Below, one piece after another: positions 31,800 through 45,700 of a stretch of 64,000 bases of DNA. This stretch comes from Nymphaea colorata (lineage: Eukaryota; Streptophyta; Magnoliopsida; Nymphaeales; Nymphaeaceae), in the NCBI RefSeq assembly GCF_008831285.2, contig NC_045150.1, positions 4,788,001 to 4,852,000 of the forward strand, in the 5' to 3' direction. The notes below the pieces were generated by a model. That model was not told where the DNA came from. It searched no databases and was given only the letters and a program-made list of their open reading frames with translations. Within the stretch, counting starts at the first letter, position 1, and every line of letters starts with the position of its first letter. The position numbers were made by a program, and so were the translations under genes.

Positions 31800-34790
31800 G
31801 GGAGCAATGGGCATACCTAGTGCCAACTAGATTGACAATATTGCCAAAGGATTGTTTTTGTTCGTATGGCTTCAAAGGCCGACATGCAGGAGGTTCTATT
31901 GCATATGAAATGGAAATCTAAGGGGTGAGTTTTTCATTGGCAACAAATGGGAAGAACACATATGTTCAAGATTAAAGTGGTCGCGCAAGTCCCAATTTGG
32001 AGCCTGCTTCCCAACTTTCTTATGCATATGTAGAACCAAAATGCTTTTATTGGCATTGCAAAATTGATCGAAGGGACCCTCGTGGACGCTTATTGGTTGA
32101 CTAAAGCATGTTGTTATGGTTACACCCGATTACTAAACTCCATTCCTTTTAAATTTTCTTCCTATGTTTTCCATCTATATTGTGGATGGTGAATCAATGG
32201 TTGAGTAAAACAGGGAATACAAATTCAGGATAAGGTTCTATGTGTTTTGTGGAGCAACTTCATCTAGAACAACTTCTTGTCTTAATATGACAACCAACAT
32301 ATCAATCCAAAATGATGAGACCTAGGATGGATGGGTTGAAGTAAAATTAGCAAGGCAACAACCAAGATTGAATGCAGGGATGAGTCAGAGACAAACATCT
32401 AATGAGAACCAATTTTCTATCCTTCAAGGAATGATGAAGGAGTAGGTTCAAAGAATAAGATTCAAGAGAATCTAGTGGTTAAAAACAAATTAGTATAGGT
32501 TATATGACATTGATGGCAAGGATATGACGATTCAACTTGCATAGGAGCTGTTATGTGATGATATGGAAAATGCAGACTCAATATTGGTTTGTTTTCTACC
32601 TAGATTTTTGGCTGCAAAGAGAGCAATTCTGATTTTGGGAGCAATCACGGCTAACAAAAATTGTTCAACAATTATATTGTAAGATTTTAATTCGATGAGA
32701 TCAAGTTCAAAAAATATGGTTGTCCCCCTTGCCTTTTTCCATGTATGATATTAAACTCATTTGCTTAGCTTGCAAATCTGAAAAAATTAAAGTTAGAATG
32801 ATTTTTTTGCGTGGTCCAATTCTTGCCATTCATTTGCATAAAGTAAAAAACAAAATCAACCAATGTTTTAGAAATAAGAATTGAACAAATTTGATGGAAG
32901 GTGATAGCCAGCCGCATGCAAAAGTGAATGGAACATCAAATCATGGTACTCTTGTCTTCTCTCACAATTTTAGCCAGCATCAATACTTTGAGGAGAGTAT
33001 TTTAGGTATTTTCAGCATTTGGAGAAACAATGGAGAAAATTTGGTATAGGGAATGTGGAGACCAGATTTGAGTCTCTGTTGGCAGGAGCTGTATAGAGCT
33101 AGCACTCTTGACCAGGAAGAGAAAGAAAGTAAGGTATGTCACTCCCATTCAGAGAGTCTAGATGAAGAAGAAATTACATTCAAACAAAAAGTAAGAGCCT
33201 AATGCCTCAAGGCTAGAGATGGTAATAGTGAGTTTTTGTGCTTTTGTTAATGACATAACTGAAAAGAAGCATATCATTGAAATAGAAAGAGAGAGGGAAT
33301 ATTTGCAAAAGCTAATGAAATTTATGTCAAAATTTTTTTTGCTAAGGGAGAATGGATAGGCTTTATTTTGTCAAATCTTGAATAAGGAAATATGGTGATC
33401 ACTAGATAGGAAAATGAGTATCTTTGAAGCCTTGTGTCTGAGGAGGGAATCTTTTGGGTTTTGGAATCCAGTTCAAACAGCTCTCCTACTCTGGATGGAT
33501 TCTCTAACAGTCTTTTCATAAAATAATGGACTTTAGCTTCATGTATTTACAACAATCGAAGACCTTTTTTAGTAAAGGGAGATTGTGAAGAAGCTTGACC
33601 AAAATCATAACGTTTTGATTCCTCAAAAAGGAAAATTAAAATATATCACAAATTACAACCCAATTGCACTTGGGAACAATAACTTCAAATTCATCTCTTG
33701 TGCATTGGTATTTGAATGAAAAGAAAAAATTCTCTATTTAGGGTTATCGAAGGCCTATAGGGAGCTTTTTTTTTAGGGACAAAAATTCAACAAAAATATC
33801 TTTTGGCTTGTGAGGTGAGGTGATACACGTGATGTCAAGTGTAGGGCAAAGATTGCTGTAATTAGATCGATCTATCCAATGCTTATGACAGGGTAGATTG
33901 GTCATTTCTAGAGGCTGCACTCAGAAATTTAGAATTTGATTCTTGTTGGATCAAAAGAATTATGACTTGTGTATCTACAACTTTTTATCGATGCTCATAA
34001 ATGGAAGGGAGAGAATAATTTGACAGCAGATGTGTATGAAGTAAGGGGACCTACTGCGCCCTTACCTCTTTTGCTTGTCATGGAAGTTCTTGCAAAAAAG
34101 CTTTAATCAGCTATAATAAATGAAAGATTGGAATCCCTAATACAGGCCTTGGGATTCAAAGACTGTCTTCCTCGAAGTATGTAGACAATATTTTATATTT
34201 ATTAAGACATCTCAAAGATTAGTTGATAATCTGGTTAACATTTTATATGAGTTTGAGATAAAAGTAGGTATGAAAGTGTATGCCAAAATCTTGTCTCTTT
34301 GCCTTTTCAATGGATGATAGAGAAGTAGAAAAGATATTTTTATTCACTTTGAATGCATCAAGGGGACATTCCTACAAAATACTTGGGTCTTCCTCTTTCA
34401 CTGATAAATTAGCTACAACTGACTGTAAAGTAGTTGTTCCAAAAATGCAAAATAGGCTTCGCCATTGAAAAGGAAAGCCACTTTCATATACAAATAAACT
34501 TTGTTTGATTAAGCCTATGTTCGTTTCTCTTTGCATCTATTAAAGGTCAGTGCTCCCCAATTTTGCCAAATATCTTCAAAGGATGGACTAGAATTCAACA
34601 AAATATTTGTTAACAAATAAAAAATGGTGAATTGGCCGGATTTTGGACTGGCTTGTGGAAAGGAGAGAGTCTATTAATTGAGTAATTGGTGAAGAAACTG
34701 TAGAAGTTGACAATGAAAGGAATTTGTCTATTAAGAATGTTTTAATTCAGCACTCAAGCAATAATTCCAAGTGGACTTCACCTTTTTGCT
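31800..34790 (+). mobile_element. decayed LINE (L1-type) with ORF1 and reverse transcriptase remnants
   Basis: Broken frames still show an ORF1 DUF4283-like stretch at about 31940-32200 (VPIWSLLPNFL, FIGIAKLIEGTLVDAYWLTK). Reverse transcriptase follows: NYNPIALGNNNFKFIS at about 33650 (the RPISLCN motif), then IDLSNAYDRVDWSFLEAALR at about 33870-33930, then YVDNILYLL at about 34176 (the ADD box, with one Asp lost). Many stops and frameshifts rule out activity. The endonuclease between 32500 and 33500 is not readable. A poly(A) tail is not visible. Confidence 0.8.
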
Positions 34791-34814
34791 GGAGGAAGCA
34801 TTCTAGGTAAGTTA

Positions 34815-36050
34815 CGAAAGAAGCAACTCCTTAAAAGAAGTATTCAAGTTCTAACACTTCTCTTTAAAAGGGAAATTAAATTTTGTCTCTTAATATTGAA
34901 ATCTTTGGATGATTTGGTAAGAGATTTTGATCACAATAACTTTTTTCATAAATTAGGTGTCAGATGATAATTAAATATCGCAAAGAATGATAATTTGAAA
35001 AAGCATTTCTCAGAAACAGCTTCTAGACTATATTATTATTTTGAAAATCATTCAGTAAAGGGATTTTGATTGGAAGTAGCCCTTTGCACATGAAAGATTT
35101 TATTTTATTTTTCTTTAAAGTAGGTTAGAATAAAAGGGCTTTGATCATGAGAAGGGGTTAGCTTTTAAATTTTTTCCCCTTCTTTTTGACTAACTAAAGA
35201 TTTTCTTGCCACTAGGATCTTGTAACATGAACAATTGTTGTGACAACTTAGAGCTTGATTCTTTTTCCAAAATTATTGAGAAAAAAGTGCACTTAAATTT
35301 TCTCCACGCTTACTAGATTTGCCAATTTCATTTTCCTTTTCTAGATTGGGGGCTTGTTAGTGAATCTAAAACTTTCCAGTGTCAATATTTTTATTAAAAG
35401 TACCATTTCTCCAGTTGGAAGATTTTTAAAAAAGATTTTATAACTGAACAAAATTCTGAGAAGATTGTGCTTTGAAGATTATTTGGAAATTATTTTCATA
35501 ATCGACAAGATTTCATATAAAGAGAAAATAGCTAATTTATTATAGGTAGAAAAATACTAGTTATGAATACATGGGTTTCGAAAACTTTGTGGAAAATTTT
35601 GCACTAGATATACACTTCATTTGACTAAGTGAAATTAGTTACGTCAAAATTTTCTCTCAGGTGGAAGTGTTTGATTTCAAGAGGCTCTGAATTTTGGGGA
35701 AAGATGTTGATAATATATGAGCTTGGCAATGGTTGCCGGTGTTTTCTAAATTAAATAGCTGATGCTTGATTGTTTTTTTAAGGCGGCCCAAAACTCTAAT
35801 GATTGTTTGTTGGAACATGAATCCAAAAAAAATTTGATAAAAACTCCTGTCAAATAGAATTGTCTGAGAAAATTGCATGTATGATGAATTAATTTTGAAA
35901 AAGATATGAGACTATGATATGTATAATCAGAGGCGTACATCCTACACACTTCTATTTGCTAAATTTATCATGTCGAAAATTTGTTGGTTACTTGAAAAAT
36001 GCATAAGGATAAATTGATATTTCTTGAGATATATGCCAATAGAGAGTGAC
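34815..36050. repeat. diverged third copy (C) of the 2.7-kb repeat, first half only
   Basis: Colinear with 18430-19735 and 21332-22600: AAGGGAAATT, TTTTGATCA, AATTAGGTG, ATAATTT(A/G)A(A/G)AAA, AAGTGAAATTA and other words appear in order, with many substitutions and indels. It starts within about 25 bp of the last LINE-like text and stops near the point where the Harbinger entered unit B. Confidence 0.7.
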
Positions 36051-38109
36051 TTGTATGCACTATGGTAGTGCACACAACAGACATGCACAAAAAAAAGGGG
36101 GAATTAAGAAATATATTTTAGTATAAAATAATGTATAAATATAATTATACATGTCAATAAAATAATAATAAAAATAAGTTATCGGGCAGACTCAGGCCAG
36201 TTCAACGTCTACTTTTAGGCTGAACTGGGCCCAGCCTAAGTCAAGCCGGCCGGGAATCTAGCGTGATGCTCACCCTTATTGTAGGGACGCTCCTTTTTTT
36301 TTAACTTACTGATAAAGGTATTCTGGTCATTGGTGCAAGAATTTTTTAAATACCAAAGGAAGCACGATGCATATAACCAGCATTGATGCCAATAAACCCA
36401 ACTTGACATTAAAAATATGTGCATGTGACACAAGTTTTCTTATACGGCGAAGTTGTTATAGCAACACTAAAAGACGGTGTTGCCGGTGACATCAGTTTTG
36501 TAGTGGGAACCTTTTTCCTTAACGGTTCCATAGAGCAGAAAGTCACAGGTTGGAAGACTTCCTGCAGCCTTTTTCACATAGAGCAGAAGTGGCATTTTCT
36601 TGGTGTCAAATTGGGACTTAGGTGGTTACGTTGATATCTACAAGATAGAACTGACTCTCAGAGCTAGACTGTTTGCTAATTATCAAGATGGTGAGTAACA
36701 GATTTTTTATTTCTCCAGATCAACCCTTCATGTTATACTTTTGCCATGCTTTCTACATATTGCACATATCAGTTAAATCTTACTGGTTATTGGGGCTGTG
36801 ATGTATGGCAATTTTTGTCTTTTTTATTAATACAAAGTTTGGAGGTCTATCCTTCAACACAAGGGTGAAAACAATTTTTTTTTTCTATAAGGCACTAAAT
36901 ATATGGTTAATAAATTTTCAGTTGTAGAGGTCACGTGAGGCTGCTCCATATAATTGGACGTAAGTCCAACCAAGTTTCAACACTGAATCAAGGTTTCAAA
37001 GAGCGGGGCTTCGTGGGGGCATATATACCTTGCATGTCTCTGCTGCTGCTCCAGCAGGGTTTGATTTGGAACTATCTAAATAGTGGCGCTTTTGTTGTTG
37101 TTAAAAAAAAAGGCTCGCCATTGGCACATTTGAATTTATTTTGCTCCTAGAGTTTTACTTCTGTCGATTTAAAAGGTTGGCCGGAAAAAATAGTTTACCT
37201 GAACTGAAATTTTGAAATTAAACTAATATTTTGAACTTCTTTATGCTTTCATTAGAAAAAAGATAATCAAACTACATGCATATATGTTTTTTAAATAAAA
37301 ACCACCCGATTGCAATTTGGAAGTTTGTTAGTTTTTTTTTTTTGGCTTAAATTTTACGCTTTAAACAATCAAAGACACAAAGTCCTCTGCGGAAAAAGGA
37401 ATTTGAGTAGACCTTTCTTGCTTTAAACGTGTTCGCCTCTTATACTTTTTTTTTTCCCTTTTTTAGTTTCGAAAAAACGCGTAAGCATCACGTGTCTGTC
37501 TTAAGTACGATATAAACAAAATAAAAAATGACAAATTGACAATTCCATGATTTAAAAAGTTTTTTTTTTTTTTGTTTGGTATAAACACTACTTTTTTCTT
37601 TTTCCCTTTCCACCACGATTAAAGGTAGTGAGATGCTAACCCACTGGTATCCTATACAAGGCCCCACTCAACTCAAGCATGAAAATTAGGCAAGGGTCGG
37701 TTCAAAAAGTTATTCTTAATATTATTATTTTCATATATATAAGTATATGTATTTGATTATAATTAGTTATATTTTTATATTATTTTATATTAAAAATATA
37801 TATATTTTAATTTTAATTGTGTTGGGCAGGACCAAATCGACCGGAGCATAAACTCAGGTTTCAAGTAATCAAGGTGTCATACTTTGTGGCTCAATCGGAG
37901 CCCAACTCATTACTAAGTAGGGCCGACTCGACCCAACCCGAAACCCAACCTTATTTAAAATGTGTTTTAGAGTAACGTACTCGATGCCTGGGAAAGCCCT
38001 CTGTCTTTGGATTTAGAGGGTCACCGTCTCCAGCCCCCACGAACGTGGACAGAGTGTTAGATGCAATATCTACCCGTCTCCCTACCCTTCAACCTCCCTT
38101 TTTTAATAA
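36051..38109. other. gene-free region upstream of the MYB gene
   Basis: No gene seen. 36180-36260 and 37640-37960 carry GGGCCCAGCC/AACCCGAAACCCAACC-type text typical of degenerate plant MITEs; 37740-37810 is AT-only. 37980-38110 is GC-richer and abuts the MYB TATA box. Confidence 0.45.
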
Positions 38110-38116
38110 TATATAA
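38110..38116 (+). promoter_or_regulatory. TATA box of the MYB gene
   Basis: TATATAA lies 141 bp upstream of the MYB start codon, which would place transcription start near 38140. An ATG at 38121 with a 13-codon frame (stop ends at 38162) would then lie upstream of the transcript; if transcription began earlier it would act as a short upstream ORF. Confidence 0.55.
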
Positions 38117-38256
38117 GTTTATGGCGACATGCTGTGGATCCAACCCTCGTGCTCTTCTTTAAAACGAAGCAAAAGGCTCAGTCTCCAAGGGCTTCAAGGT
38201 GTCTTCGAAGTTTGTTCTTCTTGTTCCTGAAGGAGTTTCTGAAGGCAAGGGCGCGA

Positions 38257-40099
38257 ATGGGAAGAGCTCCTTGTTGCTCCAAGGTTGGTCTAAATAGAGG
38301 ACCATGGACTCCCAGGGAGGACACCCTTCTAAAGAAGTACATAGAGAACTATGGTGAGGGCAATTGGAGATCCCTACCAAAGAAGGCAGGTAACTTTGAC
38401 ACCTTCATAAGTTGTGAGGATCAGTACATTTCGATTTCCAGTGAAAAAATAAAGGTTTTGTGTTGATAGATCTCTCTCTCTCTCTCTCTCTCTCTCTACA
38501 TAACACAGGCAGGCTTACTGAGGTGTGGAAAGAGTTGCAGATTGAGGTGGATGAACTACCTTAGGCCAAACATAAAACGTGGAAATATGGAGCCAGAAGA
38601 GGACGACCTTATTATAAAACTCCATGCTCTTCTTGGCAACAGGTTCTCTCTTTCTCACTCTCTGCAAAATATGTAGATCATACGTACTGATTGTCAGCCC
38701 TGCAATCGATAGGGTTAAAATTGAAACTGATCTCAAGGTATTATCACACGACAGGTCAAATTTTGATAAAGTGAACAATCCGTTGCTCTTTGGCTCTCAA
38801 GAATTAGTTTCATATGTGAGACCTTTTAACCATTATTCTCTAAATTGATAAAGTGGCTCACAACCGATAGAAGACACAAATCTTATAGTTATAGTTAATA
38901 CACACAGATCACAATTTGTAATAAAGCTATTCAATTTTTAATATTATTGCATAAACCGGCTTTTTGGAATATATATATATATATATATATATTAAACAGG
39001 AACTCTGACTTTCAAAATCACCCTGCCATTTAACCAAGCTGTCTTCTCGAATGGTTAAGAAAAAACAAATAAAAAAAGGTAAAAAAGGTGATGGGCATGC
39101 ATTTTAGTTATTTAAGTTATGGACATTTTTTAGTTTATACATTTTATTTTTTTTTGTCAACCATTTATACAAAAAGGTTTGATTGGATGGTTAAATGACT
39201 TTAGATAGCCGTAATGAGTAACGAATGCAACTTATGTGCATATATAGTGTTGACTTTTGCTGTTTCCATGACGTTGGATTTATGAAATGCAGACACACAT
39301 CAAATTTTTTTGATAAATTTTTAAGTTCTTCATGTCAACACACCTGCTATAGCAGCCCACTGTTTAAATTTATGTTCCTGATCACCCTTTGCTGCCAAAA
39401 TCACTATCTAAGATCCACGTCAATCTTCACTGGCGCAGGTGGTCGCTGATAGCGCGGAGGTTGCCGGGGCGAACGGACAACGAGATCAAGAACTACTGGA
39501 ACACCCACCTAAGCAAAGTGTTGAGGAAGAAAGGCTTAGATCCGAGAACACACAGACCGTTGCCTCCCGGCGCCCTCAACACCACCCCTCCTTGCCGGCC
39601 TGCTGCTCAGTCGACGGATAATAAGGCGAGAAGAGGCAATAAGAAGGAAGGAACCAGCGGCCCGCCTCCCATAAAAGTGCATGTCCCAAAGGCCAATCGA
39701 GTAGACCCCTTCACTTTCATTTCCAAGCTGAGGTACAATATGGTGCAGCTGGCATCCCTCACTCGGACCCAAGAAAAAGGCGCATCCATTAAGTTTCCTG
39801 CATCATCTCCTAGCCAAGATTGCGCTGAGACGGAAACGAAGGAAGCCCCTGCTGCGGCGAGAGAGGCGCCTGCAGAGCCGAAATCACCGGTCCCCGTCGC
39901 AGACTTGAGCTCGACGTGGCCGGAACTCGAGCACTGGATCGACGGCGACGCCGGCACGGGGGAGAATGTGCGGGAGGAATTCCTAGGCCTTGTGGAGAAT
40001 GGTAGCGGTAAGGACAATGTTGGTGCCTCGTTTGTAAGATCCATGGTGGAAGAAGAGCAAGAATGCTATGACAACTTGAGCTGGTTCAGTACGCCTTGA
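38257..40099 (+). CDS. R2R3-MYB transcription factor (bHLH-interacting type, TT2/MYB5-like)
   Basis: Exons 38257-38389 (133 bp), 38513-38642 (130 bp) and 39439-40099 (661 bp); the first two lengths are canonical for the family. Protein 307 residues, starting [18 protein letters not shown]2 has Trp at GPW, GNW and RLRW; R3 has NRWSLIA and NYWNTHL. The R3 segment [14 protein letters not shown] fits the [DE]Lx2[RK]x3Lx6Lx3R signature for contact with bHLH partners, as in regulators of flavonoid and proanthocyanidin genes. The usual IAGRLPGR is IARRLPGR here. The C-terminal region is low in known motifs, acidic, and ends near NLSWFSTP with a WPELEHWID block that could activate transcription. Subgroup and target pathway are inference. 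Part of the last exon is duplicated at 48810. Confidence 0.93.
38471..38497 (+). repeat. (TC)n microsatellite serving as polypyrimidine tract of MYB intron 1
   Basis: The TC run ends 15 bp before the AG acceptor (38511-38512) of MYB exon 2. Two AGs lie close together there (ACACAG and GGCAG); only the second keeps frame. Confidence 0.8.
38969..38992. repeat. (AT)n microsatellite in MYB intron 2
   Basis: Twelve AT dinucleotides. Intron 2 (38643-39438) is otherwise AT-rich and unremarkable. Confidence 0.95.
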
Positions 40100-40206
40100 A
40101 TCAAAATGGCACTTAATGCACACACTAATGGCATGCACCACAGCGAACTATGAGTGGCGATCTTTTCTGTTGGAAATAAGGGATGTTATAGAATAATAAG
40201 TGCCGG

Positions 40207-40212
40207 AATAAA
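40207..40212 (+). terminator. candidate poly(A) signal of the MYB gene
   Basis: AATAAA 108 bp after the stop codon. This segment is missing from copy B of the duplication. Confidence 0.5.
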
Positions 40213-41189
40213 GTTTGCTCTTTGCTGCTTCTCAGACATGGGCCATCTACCGCTACTTTACAGTAGAGGGGTAGTAAACAATTCTGTGGTAGTTCGTTTC
40301 TATTAATGTCTTTGATCCGTTGTCGACAGTCTGATCCATCAACATGCCAGGCAACTTGAACAGTTGTCTGGAAAAGAAAGGGCCTTCGTTCTGGTTGCAG
40401 TGTAAGATATCGTTTTCTTTCTTTTCAGTTGTTTTCGATGCGAGATGGGGCTCTCAGAGAGCATTCAAGGCTCAGCGCGGACCATCCTCACAAGTTGGCA
40501 TGTAAGGAGGCATTTTGGTACACTTTTCTACAAGGTAGGGGCTTTTTCGCCTTTTCACAAAAAAGGTGTTTTTCCACCATTAATTTCAATTTCGTCCTTG
40601 TAGAATGGTTGTTTGTTTAGATTACCAAGGGCCTTATGATAATGTCAACGAGGACAGTTTTGTCATTAGGTATCCGAGCATTTAATCTCTCAATTTCCTT
40701 AGATAATAGTTAACACGAAGAGGCTATTTTAGGTAATATTGGAAATTGGAATTTCTTGACCGCAGTCATGTTTTTTTTTTTTTTGGAGAAATCTTGTCAA
40801 GGATCGATCCATGGTTACATAGGTTTAATCATCCCTTTACCAGGTGGATGGTGCTCTTGTTGGCACAGTATAAATGTCAAAGTAGCAATCATAGTCACAA
40901 ATTTAGCTGCGGGTAAATCTTGTTAAAGTAAAATTCATGAGATTTTAAAGTTTGCTCTTCTTTCTATACATACATACTTATAATATACATCTTTGAAGGT
41001 TGTGTTACGAGTCACATGTGCGTCCAGTTTCCTTGGATCTAAAATTGTTTTGATTCACGTACTCGTAATTTTACATTTTAGAATTATATCCGATTCTCTA
41101 ATCTATAATCAATAAATATGAAGAATATAGTATGAAACTTAATTAGGCCCATGCATTTTTTTATACCAGTCAAATAAAGTCATGAGTCA

Positions 41190-41225
<36 letters not shown>

Positions 41226-41359
41226 TGCCATTTGCATAGATATATAGTACGGTTTTGAAGGAAGTTAAGAGGTGAAAGGTTCTATGCAATGAACTATGTG
41301 AGTTACTACTTTCCAAGTGAAAATACATAAAAAACATGCTTTTCAAAGTTGAACTTTTA

Positions 41360-41516
41360 GGTCATATTTGACAACATTACCATATTGTTACTGTCCCATA
41401 AATCTTCTTCAAGAAATGGAGTAGATTCATAAAACAATTGTAATGGTGTCTTATGAATTTGATCCATTTTTTTGAGATAAGTTCATGGGTTAGTAACAGA
41501 GTGTTGCCGCACAACT
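41360..41516. mobile_element. foldback MITE, copy 1 (others at 50215 and 58062)
   Basis: About 157 bp whose left arm (ATTGTTACTGTCCCATAAAT) and right arm (inverted TGTTACTAACCCATGAACT) pair along most of the length. The copy at 50215-50361 is its partner in the segmental duplication. A third copy lies at 58062-58221, outside it. Confidence 0.65.
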
Positions 41517-42719
41517 CAAAGAATAGGATCAATGGCCACACATTCTTCCAACATAGTTGTCTTTGGTGCATATAAATAAACACTCGGAAGGCCATGACTC
41601 ATCCTTCGACATGCTGGTTATTTTTCTATTACGTCATCTCATATGTATGATGTTTCATATTTAACATATAAATATTTTATTTAGAAGTTTAGTTCTTATT
41701 CTACACATGATCAACAAAACAAGCGGTGGAACTATCGGGAAGTTATTAAAGCGGTTGCATTTAATTAGAAGTTCAATAACAATTAGATCATTTCACTGAT
41801 ATATTATGGTATACTTCTACGTTTCTTTTTTTACAATGTTTTTTTTCTTTACAATGATTCAACAAGAATGAACTTTAAGTTATTTAAGTTAAATGATAGT
41901 TTTCAGCTCTGCAAAGTAGATGTGTTTCCCTTAACTAATTTTTCCATTGAGTAATACCCAAGCAACCATTCATGTTGATTATTGGGTTTAGTTCTATTTT
42001 TCCGGTGCAAGCCTGCAAGGGGAAGGGCTCCCTTAACCCATTTATTGATAACAAAATAGAGGAACAAGAACACAGAGGGATACACAAGAAAAAACAACAA
42101 AATGGGTCATTAACAAAAGCAAGCAAAAAAAATTGTAGAATGGTGATGACTTGACAATATCAAGAGGAGGCGATAAAAACGATATCTATGAGAGTGAATG
42201 TTCAACAAAGAGTGATCCCATCCTAATTGGTCACTAACAATCCTCTTTAGATGAACTTTCTAACAATAAAGGGCCGCAACTATAGCAATTTTATCTTCAA
42301 CTCATGGGAAAAAATGAGCGATATCGCAAAGGAACTGTTCTGCATCCTATAAGAGATCCAGATGAATGAATCTTTTCTAAGTGATGATAATTTCACCATC
42401 ATTGCTCTTTATTACACATATGAGCTTATATCTGTTTTTTCATGTAATAATAGCTACTTGCACGATGAATGTGTGGTCTCCAAAGGAGGGCAATGGGTTT
42501 GGCCTAATGGAGAAAGCCATCCAACAACATATCTTCCTTTTATGATGTGAGAAACCCTTGGATCTGCTTATGGTATTTTTAACAGTCCTCCAAAGAGCAC
42601 CACTAATGTCTCTGTTGACGATAACTTCAGATTCATAGATGATTGTAGTCCTTAATTTCAAAAGATATGAAACTGCCATAGGAAAAACACATATGCCATA
42701 TGTTTCTCATTCAATTCAC

Positions 42720-45700
42720 TTTGTTGAACTGCCTACCACCATTGCATAGCCTCTTCCATAGTCCTTTATTTAGGAATTCTTGTATCAAATTTATCTCCCA
42801 AGAATTTCCATCATTTCTTAGCCAAGCTGCAATGATAAATGCATGATTAATAGTTTCTTCCAGTATTTTGCAACTACCACACCTATTGGTGATTGCATAA
42901 CCAAACCTACCTTTGAATTATATCTTGAGATATTAGGCAACTCAACATAGCGAGATAAGTGCACCATTCTTCCAAACTTTTAGTTTGTCGTTAGATTCAT
43001 CCATACGCAGCTGTACTCTCTCATGGAACTTAAAGTGGTGAACCTCTTCTAATCTCCATTTTCTAACATCAAAACATTCTCTTCTTGGAAAATCCTAGTG
43101 TGATGAAGGACTTGCATGAGCCATGGAGAGTGCACATTATGACAAATCTCTTGTCTATGGATGGTATATCCTTTCATGAATAGACTTAAGTATGGGATTC
43201 GTAAGGAGAAGTCTTTATCATGTTGGAGAAACTCCACAATACCTCAGCCATAGTTTTTTGACTAAAACTTTTATCTTTTTTCCATCTTCTACTCTATAGC
43301 TATATCAAATGATAATGTCGAACTATCACAAAAGAATTCACTTCCAAGACCAAGAGCAATGTAGTTTATACAAAAAGTCCACATGCTATTAGTTTTAAGG
43401 TATTTGTGTCTAGCAAACAGAGCCCATGGAGACTCAACGGTCCTAGCTTGAAAGGCCAGATAGATAATTTAAGCTTTGTTATAGTAGATGAGATCCCATA
43501 TTTCAGTACTACCTTTTATTTTGCGCTAGCAAAGTTCTTTCCAAGTAATGAGATGCATTCTTCTTTGAGACTCAAAATCTCCTCAAAGGAATTTGCTATA
43601 AAGTCTTTCAAGGTTAATCAGTACAACATTAGGTAATTGGAAGGCCATTATATGGCAGCCAATGATTTGACCAATAACACAATGAATCAGATAGAGTCAG
43701 CCAGCATAGGAATGCAATCTGCCCTTCCAGACAGTTAGTCTTTTCTTCACATTGCCTATGAGGTTATCACACACCTTTATGTTCATTTTTTCCCAAATTT
43801 GGGGTAGCCCTATGTAGCTGATAGGAAGTTGAGAACTATCTTAATCGAGGACCTGAGCTATAAACCGAACTCTATGCAAATCTACATGGAAAAGAATAAA
43901 GGCATATTTTTGATTATTGATCAGCATGTTTGATTCATTTTCAAATTCTCGGAGGGCCTTTTTGACCTGAGTGATAGTAGTTTCATTAGTCTTACGAATG
44001 ATTATGATGCCTGCACAGTACATGCTCGGAATGTTGGACTCTATCTTTTTGAATTTAGGAATTCTAATTCTCCTATTGAGGACCAACCATCATAGTCTTA
44101 ACGAGAATATCTCCATCGCCACCATACATAGGCAAGGGGTAAGAGGGTCACCTAGACGAATACCCCTTTGGCTATCAAAGTACGATCCCTCCCTGCCATT
44201 AACAACAATGACATAACTGACTATTTTTATACATTTCATAGCCCTCAGCACCCACTCATCATAGAAGTCCAGTTGATGGATGACATTTTCAGAAAGGTCT
44301 AATTAACTCTGTCATACACATTTGACAAGTCCAGATTAAAAACCATTGACTGGCCATTAGAGTTATCAAGGCTATTAATGATCTCATCGTAAAGAATCAC
44401 CTATTCATGGATATGCCTATTAGGCATAAGGCTCCTTGATCTCGATTCACAGTTCTAGCAAGAATGCTCTCCATTCTAGTGACTATAATTTTTTATATGA
44501 TCTAGTGAATGCTGTTACATAAAGCAGTTGGCAGAAATTCGGTAATGTTGGTTGCATTTTAATGCTTTGGAATAAGAACGATGTAGATCGGCTAATTTTC
44601 CTTACTAATCTACCATCTTAAATTAATCCATCATTATGGCTGAAATGTTGCTGTCCATGATATGCCAAATTTCTTAAAAACTTTCTCGCAAAATACGTCA
44701 AACTCCAGCGTTTTGTCATTCCCCAAATTTTAAACAGCTATAAAGATTTCCTCATGGTAAGAGACCTGCATGGTTTATATTCTCGTTTTTTCAAACCAAA
44801 AGGTCTTCCATAAGGTCACTCGGAAGAATTCCCCCCTCCTTAGTGTCCTCATGGAATTTTCAAAAATATTTTTTTACAGAGTTTATGGATCAACCTTGGG
44901 TCTTTTGCAATGGAATCATTAACTTGAATTCTTCGGGGTATATTCTTTTACTTTGTTCTCGCACTAAGCTTAGAAGAATTTGGTGTTAAGATCACCTTCA
45001 TTTATCTACCTGATATGCGTCTTCTATCTCCAAAAGATCTCCTCCTCTTTTAAGGAGGCCACTAATTCTTTACACAACATCCATTCAATATTACTTCTCA
45101 CAAGAGGGGAAGAATTTTCATTTTATTGCACCTTCTCTATTTCCTCTCGTAAGGACATTATTTTGGCTGGAATGCTGCCATATATGTGGGTGTTCCACCA
45201 GGCCAATTTCCTTATAGCAATCTCCATCTTAGTGAGAAGTCGTCATGCAACCTCTAGCCTCCACAGTCTTAACTTCTTTGGCACTGGCCTCATAGTCTGG
45301 CCTAAGAAACCAACACTTGTACATCTTGAAGATCTGCCTCATGTATACCATCTCACTTTGATTGACAAACGATAGGACAATGATACTATGATCAAAAGTA
45401 GTGCAGGGTAAAACATTCATAGAAAAATAGAAGTCATTGTCAAAATACCACTAGTTATTAACAAGGGCCAAATCAGTTCGACATTTTACTCTTTCCTTTG
45501 CTATTCTAGTGTCACACTATGTGTATCTATCAATCAGGCCCACAATTTGAATTGTCATTGTCCAGCATAAAAGAATTAAGGTAACGGCAAGTGGTCCTAT
45601 TGGGAGCACATCTATTTTTGTCCTAATTTCCTGTAAAGGCATTAAAGTCACCAATAACCACTGTTGGCCATTTAGACATCTGAATCACATTAAAGAGGTC

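Noticed and set aside
38134-38256. N-terminal extension of MYB exon 1
   Set aside because: It would begin at GTG; MGRAPCC is the family's normal start and the 133-bp exon length agrees.
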